DNA of 64,000 bases from Bacillus sp. FJAT-27445 (GTDB lineage: Bacteria; Bacillota; Bacilli; Bacillales; Cytobacillaceae). Position 1 is the first letter of the stretch, and every line of letters starts with the position of its first letter. The DNA is taken from NCBI RefSeq assembly GCF_001510665.1, contig NZ_LMTI01000002.1, positions 525,491 to 589,490 on the forward strand. Direction: 5' to 3'. The notes beneath the pieces are model-generated. The model saw only the letters and a list, made by a program, of their open reading frames with translations. It searched no databases and was not told the origin of the DNA. Below are positions 28,235 to 36,279 of the stretch, piece by piece. The position numbers were made by a program, and so were the translations under genes.

Positions 28235-29170
28235 TTACTGACGGCGGTTCGGGCCATCAAGCATAATCGGATCACTCAGATATTTGATTCTCTCCATAAT
28301 CCGGCGCGCCTTCACTTTTTCCTCTTCCCCACGCTGGCTGTAGGTTAAATGATGTTCCAACTGCTTAAAGTTGAAATTAGAAGAAAAGAAGGTAGGCAGG
28401 TTTTCAAGCATTCGGAACTGGAGGATCGGGCCGAGAACTTCATCCCTCGTCCAGCTTGACATCGCCTCGGCTCCAATATCATCAAGCATTAAAATCGGCT
28501 CTTTTTTCAGGGCATCTATCTTTTCGTTTAGGGTATGATCACCTATCGCACTCTTCATTTCCCGAAGCAACTCGGGTACATAGACAATCATCGATGATAT
28601 TTTCTTTTTCGCAAGCTCTCCGGCAACGGCTCCAAGCATAAACGATTTCCCAACGCCAAATTCACCGTACAGATAAAGGCCTTTAGGCTTATTTCCTGCC
28701 AGATAATTCATGACGAATGCAGCGGCTTTTTCCGCCGCATCCAGCCTGCCAGGAGTACCCTCAAGTTCAAGGGTTGAAAAGGATGCTTGCAGGATTTCAC
28801 GCGGAACATGCAGGCTTCTAATTAGCTTTTCATTCTTCCGTCTTTCATCCTCCATTACCTTGCGCGGGCATCTGTCGTATTCGACATCAATCGAATTGCG
28901 CTGCAAGACCAACTCAGGATGGTACCCAGGCATAAGGTTTTTGCATTCACCGAGGCTCGGGCAGCCCTCGCACCGTTTGCTCTGATTGATGAATTCAAAC
29001 AGCTTGACCATGCTTTTTTCAACCATGCTGTCCGTAACCGAATCCTTGTTGGCTTGAAGAAACGACCTGACATCCTGATCAGCCATGATATCACTTTTCA
29101 TTTGTTCATACCGCTTCATGAAGTTTTCATTGGAGGCAAGCCGTTTCAATGTCTGGTTAATCCGCTCCAT
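28235..29170 (-). CDS. dnaI: Primosomal protein DnaI (helicase loader)
   Basis: 311-residue AAA+ ATPase that loads the replicative helicase DnaC at oriC and at restart sites. The N-terminal helicase-binding domain (1 to about 105) contains the cysteine/histidine cluster CEGCPSLGECKNLMPGYHPE. The AAA+ domain carries Walker A GEFGVGKSFMLG, Walker B PILMLDDIGAE and an arginine-finger region near SQRGEEEKVKARRIMERI. The ATG at 29170 follows AAGGAGGAGATTAG; the gap to dnaB is 15 bp. Confidence 0.95.
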   Translation of the reverse strand: MERINQTLKRLASNENFMKRYEQMKSDIMADQDVRSFLQANKDSVTDSMVEKSMVKLFEFINQSKRCEGCPSLGECKNLMPGYHPELVLQRNSIDVEYDRCPRKVMEDERRKNEKLIRSLHVPREILQASFSTLELEGTPGRLDAAEKAAAFVMNYLAGNKPKGLYLYGEFGVGKSFMLGAVAGELAKKKISSMIVYVPELLREMKSAIGDHTLNEKIDALKKEPILMLDDIGAEAMSSWTRDEVLGPILQFRMLENLPTFFSSNFNFKQLEHHLTYSQRGEEEKVKARRIMERIKYLSDPIMLDGPNRRQ

Positions 29171-29185
29171 CTAATCTCCTCCTTT

Positions 29186-30592
29186 CTAGTCCCGGAACGC
29201 TTTCAGCATTTCTTCCACTTCTTTTTTCCTTGCTGCTATTTCTTCCGGGTTTTCTGTTTTCCCATTACTTTCAGGAGTGCTATCCTTATCAAACCAGTCT
29301 GGCAGCATTTCCGTACGGATAGTCTTCTTTTTTGGCTGCCGTTTTGCAGTCTGGCCTTTCGATTCGGCTGACTGCCATTCATTTGTTTTTTCATGCTCCT
29401 GGCGAGAGTATGCGATTGCTTCCCGGACAGTTTTTATTTGTTTTCTAGCCCATTGGCTTGCAATTTTCTCCACATAGCCCTTGGTCATTTTCATATCGGT
29501 TTTTGACATTGCCAGCCAAATCAGAACATTGACTACCCCTGGTAAAAGTTGCTGCTTAAGCATAACCTCTTCAATCAATTTCAGGTCAGTGCCCGCTGGC
29601 TCGGCTCCTCCAGAAAGATCCTTCAGCACCTGTAGAGGGGAAGCTGTTTCAAAATACCTTGCAAGCTTCTCATCCTGGGTCTTCGGTTCCTCCAACTGTT
29701 CCCTGTTGGCCAGTGGCTGGACGCGTTCGACCAAGCTCGGCAGCTTGTCGTAATGTTCAAACTGATACCAATCCCTTGCTGCTTTCCGTAGCTCCTCAAT
29801 GTCGATTTCATCCTTTTCATTTACGGCGCGAAGGACGATATTCTTCATTTGAAGAGCGTCAATCGTGTAAAGGTATGCCAGGTTGCTTATGGCATCCTTT
29901 ACTTTCGGGGTAAGAGCCTTTTTGGGCAGCATGGACTCGCCAAGCCCTGATACGAGGAGTTCAAAATTAAACGTTTGATGGGGAAGCTGTATCGACTGCG
30001 ATGAATTACGGCCGATAAACTGCTGTCCTTTTTCGGCATCAAGTTCTTCTGAATGATCCTGTAAATATTGAAGAGTGTTGGATGGCGCCGAAACAAAAAC
30101 GTCCTGAAAAGGCTTGGTTACCTCCTCATATCCTTCCCGATCCCATGTAGTGCGATCACTAAAGAAGCGTTTCAGCCGGGAAAAATGGTTTTTCCCAATT
30201 TTTCTATAAAGGTAGACATTGAGCATCCCATCCACAAAAAATTGTTCCGGGCTAAGCGGAGGCTGCAATTCATAAATAAACGAACGGATATCGCCCTCGT
30301 TTTTCACATGCGTTTTTAAAAGGCCAATCCCTTCCAATTTAAGCCTTGCCTCATAAATACTTTTCAGGTTCAGTCCACAAAGGTTCATCAAAAAATGATG
30401 GGAGGATGCCTCTGACCAAAGACGGTTTTCCTCAAGCTCTCCCCACAGGGTCATATACACACTGAAGCAATCAGGCCCAATAAGGGGCTGATAGAGAAAG
30501 GACAGTATTTTTCTATCATACTCATGGAGCAGCCCGTTCGAGGAGACTATGTATCTGTCAACCGGGACTAGCTCCTGCCAGTGCTGAGCCAT
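29186..30592 (-). CDS. dnaB: Replication initiation and membrane attachment protein DnaB
   Basis: 468 residues, close to the 472 of B. subtilis. This Firmicute DnaB works with DnaD and DnaI to remodel DNA and load the helicase. An N-terminal DDBH1 winged-helix domain (VDRYIVSSNGLLHEYDRKIL, about 10-120) and a C-terminal DDBH2 domain (about 300-395, with the YxxxIxxxW-type NVLIWLAMSKTDMKMTKGYV) are followed by a low-complexity charged tail. I start at ATG 30592 (MAQHWQELVPVDRY) with GAGAGG upstream; the frame extends to 30667 without support. Confidence 0.93.
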   Translation of the reverse strand: MAQHWQELVPVDRYIVSSNGLLHEYDRKILSFLYQPLIGPDCFSVYMTLWGELEENRLWSEASSHHFLMNLCGLNLKSIYEARLKLEGIGLLKTHVKNEGDIRSFIYELQPPLSPEQFFVDGMLNVYLYRKIGKNHFSRLKRFFSDRTTWDREGYEEVTKPFQDVFVSAPSNTLQYLQDHSEELDAEKGQQFIGRNSSQSIQLPHQTFNFELLVSGLGESMLPKKALTPKVKDAISNLAYLYTIDALQMKNIVLRAVNEKDEIDIEELRKAARDWYQFEHYDKLPSLVERVQPLANREQLEEPKTQDEKLARYFETASPLQVLKDLSGGAEPAGTDLKLIEEVMLKQQLLPGVVNVLIWLAMSKTDMKMTKGYVEKIASQWARKQIKTVREAIAYSRQEHEKTNEWQSAESKGQTAKRQPKKKTIRTEMLPDWFDKDSTPESNGKTENPEEIAARKKEVEEMLKAFRD

Positions 30593-30694
30593 ATACTTAA
30601 CCTCTCTTCCATTTGTAGAAAAACCAGGCATCCGCTCCTGTTTAGCGAATGCCTGATCGATTGGCATATGTCATGGAGTGCCCCCCACGTGCCT

Positions 30695-31156
30695 TTAACT
30701 CTTTTCTTTTTTTATTAATTCCTTCAGTTCTTCTATAAATACATTAATATCCTTAAACTGGCGATAAACGGAAGCAAAGCGGACATAGGCCACCTCATCG
30801 ACTAACGCAAGCCTGTCCATCACCATTTCACCAATTACTTCACTGTTGATTTCCGATGTTCCCTGGCTGCGCAATTCCTTCTCTACTTCATTCGTAATAT
30901 CTTCAAGCTGTTTAAGGGCGACTGGACGCTTTTCGCATGCCTTTATCAACCCTCGCAATATTTTATCGCGGCTGAATTCCTCGCGGGTACCTTCTTTTTT
31001 TACGACAATCAGCGGAATTTCTTCTACCTTCTCAAATGTTGTGAAACGGTAGCTGCATTCCTCGCATTCACGCCTTCTCCTTGTGGAACGCCCTTCATCG
31101 ACAGGCCTTGAATCAAGTACTCGAGTACCGCTATTTTGGCAGGCTGGGCATTTCAT
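30695..31156 (-). CDS. nrdR: Transcriptional repressor NrdR
   Basis: 153 residues. A zinc ribbon at the N-terminus ([18 protein letters not shown], then [15 protein letters not shown]) and an ATP-cone domain (about 49-139, [19 protein letters not shown]). NrdR senses ATP/dATP and represses ribonucleotide reductase operons. The start is ATG 31156 with GGAGTG upstream, not the ATG at 31195. First gene of nrdR-dnaB-dnaI, linking dNTP supply control to replication initiation. Confidence 0.96.
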   Translation of the reverse strand: MKCPACQNSGTRVLDSRPVDEGRSTRRRRECEECSYRFTTFEKVEEIPLIVVKKEGTREEFSRDKILRGLIKACEKRPVALKQLEDITNEVEKELRSQGTSEINSEVIGEMVMDRLALVDEVAYVRFASVYRQFKDINVFIEELKELIKKEKS

Positions 31157-31257
31157 TTGATTCACTCCAATTTTACCGGCAATCCTCATTTTCATACCGG
31201 ATTGAAATCATACTCCGACAACTTAATCTTATAGAAAAGAAGCTTTTAACACAAGGT

Positions 31258-31653
31258 TTATTCACTGTTTTTCCCGGAGCCAATATACGCATGCGATTTG
31301 TCCAAGATCTGATAAAGATCAAGCGGAACCTTCCTAAGCTTTTTGTAATTCCCCAAAATGGCGGGGCGTTCTGTTGAAAGATGGAAGTCAATGGCAGTTT
31401 CAAATGGCCGTACATTGACCGCTGTCGCAATCAGGAAGCAGGGAAATGGTTCGGAAAGCTCACAAGCAATTTCCCCGCGTTCTTTCGAGGAATCCACAAT
31501 CCTGCAGCCTTGCAGATTTTTTAATATTCCTTCAAGGGTTGAAAATAACTGGTCTTTGCCTGCACGGTAATAATGTGTACGCAGCCCGCTGTCCGGGTGC
31601 CTTTCGCTTGTTCCACAAACATTCGAAAAACGCTGTATAAAATTCTTAAGCAC
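31258..31653 (-). CDS. Conserved hypothetical cytosolic protein
   Basis: 131 residues, with no signal peptide and no membrane helix. I recognise it only as a conserved bacillar protein found near nrdR and speD; the pattern RHPDSGLRTHYYR, QGCRIVDSSKERGEIACEL and ETAIDFHLSTERP suggests a beta-rich domain of DUF1499-like type, unverified. The start is placed at GTG 31653, preceded by GGGGGAAAG; an upstream GTG at 31668 is less well supported. It precedes nrdR by about 100 bp and may share its transcript. Confidence 0.6.
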   Translation of the reverse strand: MLKNFIQRFSNVCGTSERHPDSGLRTHYYRAGKDQLFSTLEGILKNLQGCRIVDSSKERGEIACELSEPFPCFLIATAVNVRPFETAIDFHLSTERPAILGNYKKLRKVPLDLYQILDKSHAYIGSGKNSE

Positions 31654-31747
31654 GATACTTTCCCCCACCGCTTATTTTTCCTGCCCAATGATTCTTGGAG
31701 CAGGATTGTCATTCATTATAAACAAGTGTACACCATTTTCGGAAAAT

Positions 31748-31775
31748 ATAAAAAGAGGCGCTATCACGCCTCTCT
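31748..31775 (-). terminator. speD terminator
   Basis: AGAGGCG and CGCCTCT around a 6-base loop, with T5 on the minus strand, 20 bases past the speD stop. Confidence 0.85.
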
Positions 31776-31794
31776 GGATTCGCTAAGTATAAAA

Positions 31795-32169
31795 TTAAAG
31801 TGCTTTAACCTGTTTTACCTGGACAGGGCCCATGCCGCGTGGCAGTTCAATATTCTCGCGTGTCTGTGCATTTAACGCTTCGGCTATATAGTCAGCCGCG
31901 ACATTTGGATTCAAATCGCCGCACGTATAAACGTCAATGCTTGCATAACCATGTTCAGGAAAGCTGTGAATTGTCAGGTGGGATTCGGAAATAATGACTA
32001 CTCCGCTCACTCCCTGTGGCGCAAATTTGTGAAATGCCACTTCCCGGATTTCGGCTCCTGATTTTAGAGCAGCTTCTACAAAAGTTCTTTCAATAAAATC
32101 CATGTTATTCAGCTTTTCAAAGTCGCATCCCCACAGTTCAGAGATCACGTGTCGTCCCATAGTTTCCAT
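31795..32169 (-). CDS. speD: S-adenosylmethionine decarboxylase proenzyme
   Basis: 124-residue bacterial class 1B AdoMet decarboxylase, which supplies decarboxylated AdoMet for spermidine synthesis. Autocleavage between Glu62 and Ser63 ([15 protein letters not shown]) creates the pyruvoyl cofactor; the catalytic Cys lies in VYTCGDL. The ATG at 32169 follows GAGGGGGATAATTTAAT. It is monocistronic, with a long leader (a TATAAT -10 at 32338-32333 implies about 160 nt) and its own terminator. Confidence 0.97.
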   Translation of the reverse strand: METMGRHVISELWGCDFEKLNNMDFIERTFVEAALKSGAEIREVAFHKFAPQGVSGVVIISESHLTIHSFPEHGYASIDVYTCGDLNPNVAADYIAEALNAQTRENIELPRGMGPVQVKQVKAL

Positions 32170-32468
32170 ATTAAATTATCCCCCTCTTACGTTTTCGCTT
32201 CATTCCTGAAACCATACAATTGACGATAACCGGTAATTACCACGGGGGAAAGTTAGTCCTAAGAGGTCCTAACCCTTTAAGTAATTAATTGTTACCTAAT
32301 TTCAAGAAGTTCACGATGACTAGTATACGATGATTATATTTATTTTGCAACCTATCAAAATGAAAATTTTCAAAGGAATCATACTAATATCAGTTAGAGA
32401 AGGATTTTATCAGTACTAATAATATTTTTAAGGGTTGGAGCGGAGTTTTTTCTTGGGTTATTTCATTA
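32170..32468. other. speD upstream region
   Basis: Contains a perfect minus-strand -10 TATAAT at 32338-32333 whose -35 is not convincing, and a leader with small inverted repeats: GGTAATTACC near 32234, and the two half-copies GTCCTAAGAG and GTCCTAACCC near 32257-32275. These may fold but match no riboswitch I know. Confidence 0.35.
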
Positions 32469-32497
32469 AAAAATGCTGCCAGCCGGCAGCATTTTTC
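32469..32497. terminator. Strong hairpin terminator between speD and gapB
   Basis: AAATGCTGCC and GGCAGCATTT form a 10-bp stem with A and T tails on both sides. It probably terminates gapB readthrough on the minus strand beyond the dispersed repeat. Confidence 0.75.
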
Positions 32498-32627
32498 TGT
32501 TTCTTAGAAACTATAAAATAGAACATTGTGGAGAACTCGAAATAAGTTTTTGTAATCCAGCTCCACCAGAATAAGCTTCGGAAGCATAGGCTTCGCACGA
32601 AGAAAAAGCGTTAGCTTTTTTCGAGGA

Positions 32628-32773
32628 GCGCCTAGCCCCTCGAGGTCTTAAGCCGGTTCCCTCCGGAGGGCAGGCCCGTCCTCGGAAATGCTCGCATTTC
32701 CTTCGTGCGTGGGCGGATTCAGGGATGCCAATCAATGTCCTGCGGGCCCCGTCTTAATCTGGTCGGGGCTGAC
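32628..32773. repeat. Dispersed intergenic repeat, copy 1 (long form)
   Basis: This segment (starting GCGCCTAGCCCCTCGAGG) is repeated in inverted orientation at 47902-47996. Shared parts are GC-rich and near-identical on either side of a 59-base block (32682-32740) that is absent from copy 2. That block is bordered by a GTCC direct repeat, as expected for a deletion in copy 2 or an insertion here. It resembles the GCGCCT-bounded repeats scattered between genes in many Bacillaceae; no coding capacity is evident. Confidence 0.8.
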
Positions 32774-32854
32774 CACTAAGGAAAGCTCCTCAGAATAATC
32801 ATCGCAGGGACAGGCGTTTTTTGCCTGTCACGAAGGTGCTTGCGCATTTTGTTC

Positions 32855-33886
32855 TTATCCTACTTTCATTTCAGATTGCGCGGCTATTTGCTTCGCAACA
32901 TACAGGGCAAGATCGACTACCCGCGAGGAATATCCCCATTCATTGTCATACCAGGCTAGGACCTTTACCTTCCTGCTTCCCATTACCATTGTGGACAAGC
33001 CATCCATGATTGCAGAATGGGAATTTGTGTTGAAATCGACTGAAACTAGCGGCTCGTCCGTAAAGTCGATAATGCCTTTCATTTCTCCCCTTGCCGCTTC
33101 TTTGAATGCAGCATTAATTTCATCGATCGTTACATCCTTCTTCAAATCTACCACAAGGTCAACGAGGGACACATTCGGGGTAGGAACCCTTAGGGACATC
33201 CCATGCAGCTTTCCCTTTAGTTGGGGAAGGACCAGTGCAAGCGCTTTCGCGGCGCCGGTAGTTGTCGGGATGATTGATTGGGCGCATGCCCTCGCTCGCC
33301 TTAAATCCTCATGGGGATTATCGATATTTTTTTGGTCATTTGTATAAGCATGGACGGTTGTCATCAATCCATTTTCAATTCCGAATTTTTCATCAAGCAG
33401 TTTTGCGACAGGAGCAAGGCAATTTGTTGTACATGAAGCATTGGAAATGATATCATGCTCATTGATATTTAATGCGCTTTCATTTACGCCCATAACAATT
33501 GTAATATCCTCATCTTTTCCGGGAGCTGTAATGATTACTTTTTTCGCCCCTGCTTCAAGATGGAGGGCAGCTTTTTCCCGGGAATTGAAATTTCCAGTTG
33601 CTTCAATTGCGATATCAATATTCAATTCCTTCCACGGCAGCTGTTCGGGATTCCTATTGCTAAGCAGTTTCACGCGCTTTCCGTTTACGATTAGCTCATC
33701 TTCAAGCGCTACCACGTCCCCATTGAATGGGCCATGGGTTGTATCATATTTAATCAAATGTGCCAATGTTTCGGCTGGATAGCTTGCATTGACAGCAACC
33801 ACATCAATATTCTCTTCAAGTATGGCCTTCCTGAAAACCATCCTCCCAATTCTCCCAAAACCATTGATCGCAATTCTCGCCTTCAT
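32855..33886 (-). CDS. gapB: Gluconeogenic glyceraldehyde-3-phosphate dehydrogenase GapB
   Basis: 343 residues. An N-terminal Rossmann domain (INGFGRIGRMVFRKA) and a catalytic domain with SNASCTTNCLAP (nucleophilic Cys and the downstream His region HAYTNDQ). GapB-type enzymes work with NADP in gluconeogenesis and are distinct from glycolytic GapA. The residues after the first beta strand (NASYPAETLAHLIKYDTTHG) fit GapB. AAGGAG precedes the ATG at 33886. Two CcpN-like boxes overlap the promoter area, agreeing with repression on glucose. Confidence 0.93.
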   Translation of the reverse strand: MKARIAINGFGRIGRMVFRKAILEENIDVVAVNASYPAETLAHLIKYDTTHGPFNGDVVALEDELIVNGKRVKLLSNRNPEQLPWKELNIDIAIEATGNFNSREKAALHLEAGAKKVIITAPGKDEDITIVMGVNESALNINEHDIISNASCTTNCLAPVAKLLDEKFGIENGLMTTVHAYTNDQKNIDNPHEDLRRARACAQSIIPTTTGAAKALALVLPQLKGKLHGMSLRVPTPNVSLVDLVVDLKKDVTIDEINAAFKEAARGEMKGIIDFTDEPLVSVDFNTNSHSAIMDGLSTMVMGSRKVKVLAWYDNEWGYSSRVVDLALYVAKQIAAQSEMKVG

Positions 33887-33905
33887 TATACGGCTCCTTC
33901 CACAC

Positions 33906-33949
33906 TGTGTTATACTTATACCTGAAATTCACATAATTAGTATAACATA
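33906..33949 (-). promoter_or_regulatory. gapB control region with two CcpN-like boxes
   Basis: TGTGTTATACT (33906-33916, plus strand) and TATGTTATACT (33949-33939, minus strand) both fit the CcpN operator consensus TRTGHYATAYW at every position. The second includes a TATACT that can serve as the gapB -10. The inverted arrangement just before gapB mirrors the known CcpN control of gapB in B. subtilis. Confidence 0.7.
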
Positions 33950-33988
33950 ATACAACTAGTTTGTAATGATTAATGTGTTGATTTTTCC

Positions 33989-34025
33989 AAAAAAATCAGG
34001 CACCCAAAATAATCCGGATGCCTGA
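33989..34025 (-). terminator. Terminator of the phoPR-polA-mutM-ytaF-coaE gene string
   Basis: TCAGGCATCC pairs with GGGTGCCTGA (one G-U pair), followed by T7 on the minus strand, 11 bases past the coaE stop. Confidence 0.88.
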
Positions 34026-34036
34026 ACCACCTTTAC

Positions 34037-34645
34037 CTATTCGCCAAATTCCACTCCCCAGCGCCCGAGGATATCGAGCAGCTGCCGCTTTGTTTCTTCA
34101 ATACTTCCATTATTGTCAATACATGCATCTGCCAGTTCAGCTTTTACTGAAAGGGGCATTTGCGATTGGATTCTCGCCTCTGCCTCTTCCTCACTAAAGG
34201 AATTCCTCGCCATGAGCCTGGCTAGCTGAACTTCCTTGTCTACAAAGACAACGAGAGTTTTATCGGCCATGTTGGTCAGCTTGCTTTCAAATAGCAGGGG
34301 TATGTCCAGAATGATGGCCGGTGAACCCGCTTTCTTAGCGGCTTCCCTCTTTTCCGCCATCTTTTTGCGTACTTCAGGATGGACAATTCCATTCAATAGC
34401 TGCCTTTTCGCTTCATCATGGAAGATGATTGCACCGAGAGCCTTCCTGTCAATTCCCCCTCCCGGCATAAGGATGTCAGATCCAAAGGATTCAATAATCT
34501 TCCTGTACGCCGGCTCGCCGGGTTCGACTGCACCGCGAGCTTCGATATCCGCGTCAATTATAGGTATGCCCATTTCCTTGCACATGTTTGCCACAGTACT
34601 CTTTCCGCTGGCGATACCGCCTGTCAATCCAATTGTCAATACCAT
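34037..34645 (-). CDS. coaE: Dephospho-CoA kinase
   Basis: 202 residues. Catalyses the last step of CoA synthesis, phosphorylating the 3'-OH of dephospho-CoA. The P-loop [12 protein letters not shown] lies at the N-terminus; [21 protein letters not shown] and a lid region ([17 protein letters not shown]) are typical. I start at ATG 34645 with GGGG 8 bases upstream; the open frame extending to 34756 overlaps ytaF and is not supported. It lies 17 bp after ytaF. Confidence 0.95.
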   Translation of the reverse strand: MVLTIGLTGGIASGKSTVANMCKEMGIPIIDADIEARGAVEPGEPAYRKIIESFGSDILMPGGGIDRKALGAIIFHDEAKRQLLNGIVHPEVRKKMAEKREAAKKAGSPAIILDIPLLFESKLTNMADKTLVVFVDKEVQLARLMARNSFSEEEAEARIQSQMPLSVKAELADACIDNNGSIEETKRQLLDILGRWGVEFGE

Positions 34646-34662
34646 GTCCATTACCCCGATAC

Positions 34663-35295
34663 TTATAATTTCCAAATTCCAATCATTATTAATAACAGGC
34701 CTGGAAAGAAGGCAATCTTCTCGAACCAGCGCCATCTGGAAAAATAATAACCGCACTTAATTCCCGCATACACGAATCCGGAACTCATCACAGCTGCTGC
34801 CAATGATAGATAAAGAGGAGACAGTCCAAGCATAGACGCTCCGATTCCCGCCCCAAATGAATCTAGGGATAATGCGAGGCCAAGCAGGATGGCTTCTATG
34901 CCTGTGATTGTGCCTGAAAGGTCAAAATCAGCCGATAACGGTTTTTTTAATATTTTTATGACCAAGCCAATGGAGCGGATTTCATAATTTACAATAATCC
35001 TCTCCGTGTTGGCCTGTTGGGCATCCTTGGCAGGCCGAAAAAATTGGAATAATACCCAGGCTCCGAGCAAAATAAGAATCAATCCCCCGGCGGTTTCCAT
35101 CAGCCAGGCTGGAAGCCATTTACCCACAAGCAGGCCCGCACTCATAGATGCCAGCATCGAAAACGCTGAACAACTAGCGATAATTAACGCCGATTTCAAT
35201 GGGAGTGCCATACTTCGCAGCCCATATGTAAAACCGACGCTGAAACTATCCATACTTACGGCAAATGCCAGTAAAAATATCGGGAAATAACCCAT
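34663..35295 (-). CDS. ytaF: Sporulation membrane protein YtaF (MntP-like)
   Basis: 210-residue polytopic membrane protein with about six helices. The conserved [18 protein letters not shown] and [20 protein letters not shown] repeats are the two halves of the MntP/LysE-like manganese exporter fold. YtaF proteins are linked to sporulation in bacilli, but transport activity is unproven. AAGGAG precedes the ATG. It lies between mutM and coaE in the polA gene string, as in B. subtilis. Confidence 0.9.
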   Translation of the reverse strand: MGYFPIFLLAFAVSMDSFSVGFTYGLRSMALPLKSALIIASCSAFSMLASMSAGLLVGKWLPAWLMETAGGLILILLGAWVLFQFFRPAKDAQQANTERIIVNYEIRSIGLVIKILKKPLSADFDLSGTITGIEAILLGLALSLDSFGAGIGASMLGLSPLYLSLAAAVMSSGFVYAGIKCGYYFSRWRWFEKIAFFPGLLLIMIGIWKL

Positions 35296-35398
35296 AACCA
35301 GACTCCTTCCTCCTAAATACTACGATAGTATATGGAAGGGAGTTGTCCTTTGTTAAAAGGCGTATTTCCCTATTTTCCGGCTTTCATTCCTAGACAGT

Positions 35399-36226
35399 CT
35401 ACAGTTTCTGGCAATTGGGGCAGAAATGGGTTCCCCTGCCCCCGACAACTCCCTTGGAAAGCGGCGTGCCACAGTTCTTGCATTCTTCCCCTTTACGGCC
35501 ATAAACCAGCAAATCAAGCTGGAACATGCCCATTTGCCCCTGGGAATTCACATAGGAACGGATTGTGCTTCCACCCTTTTCAACTGCTTCCCCCAATGTT
35601 GCCACAATCGCTTCGTATAGTTTTAAAATTTCCGGCCCATCAAGCGAGTTCGCTGGCCTTTCAGGATGGATACCAGCTCTGAAGAGAGCCTCATCGACAT
35701 AAATATTGCCTAGGCCCACAAGGATATGCTGGTCAAGCAAAGCCGTCTTTACTTTCCGGTTTGTCTTCCCCAGCTTTTCTGCCAAGTGTTCAAATGTGAA
35801 TTCTTCTGAAAACGGCTCTGGCCCTAAACCGAAAAGGGGCGCCTGTCCGAACTCCGTCCCCTTTAGGAAAAGGTGCATCGTTCCGAATTTCCTTACATCC
35901 CGATATCTTAGCTCCGTGCCATCCTCAAAATGGAAGATAGCATGAGTATGTTTATCAGTTGGCTCACCAGACTCATTTAAAGAGTATTTCCCCTCCATTC
36001 TCAGATGGGAAACGAGCGCATAGTCTTCTGTATAAAATATTAGGAATTTTCCACGCCTGCCGATATCAAGGAAGCTTTGCCCCTTGAGCGCATCGGTAAA
36101 TTGGGCTGTATCGTCCGGATTTTTCACCATTTTCGGCCAAAAAATCAAGACATTGCTTATTCTTTTGCCGATAACAAGCTGTTCAAGTGTCCTTCTGACG
36201 GTTTCTACCTCAGGCAATTCCGGCAT
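35399..36226 (-). CDS. mutM: Formamidopyrimidine-DNA glycosylase
   Basis: 275 residues. Bifunctional glycosylase/AP lyase that excises 8-oxoguanine and ring-opened purines. The catalytic N-terminus PELPEVET (Pro2, Glu3) is intact, the helix-two-turn-helix region is near LLDQHILVGLGNIYVDEALF, and the C-terminal zinc finger is C-x2-C...C-x2-C (ECKNCGTPL, HFCPNCQ). AAGGAGGGC precedes the ATG. It follows polA by 53 bp; the pairing joins base-excision incision with gap filling. Confidence 0.97.
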   Translation of the reverse strand: MPELPEVETVRRTLEQLVIGKRISNVLIFWPKMVKNPDDTAQFTDALKGQSFLDIGRRGKFLIFYTEDYALVSHLRMEGKYSLNESGEPTDKHTHAIFHFEDGTELRYRDVRKFGTMHLFLKGTEFGQAPLFGLGPEPFSEEFTFEHLAEKLGKTNRKVKTALLDQHILVGLGNIYVDEALFRAGIHPERPANSLDGPEILKLYEAIVATLGEAVEKGGSTIRSYVNSQGQMGMFQLDLLVYGRKGEECKNCGTPLSKGVVGGRGTHFCPNCQKL

Positions 36227-36279
36227 TTCCAGCCCTCCTTTCCACCAACTTGTTTATCCCACTCTTAATGGACAGTAAG

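Noticed and set aside
32809..32830. gapB terminator at GACAGGC/GCCTGTC
   Set aside because: The stem is short and followed by no T tract on the minus strand; the hairpin at 32469-32497 is a better candidate.
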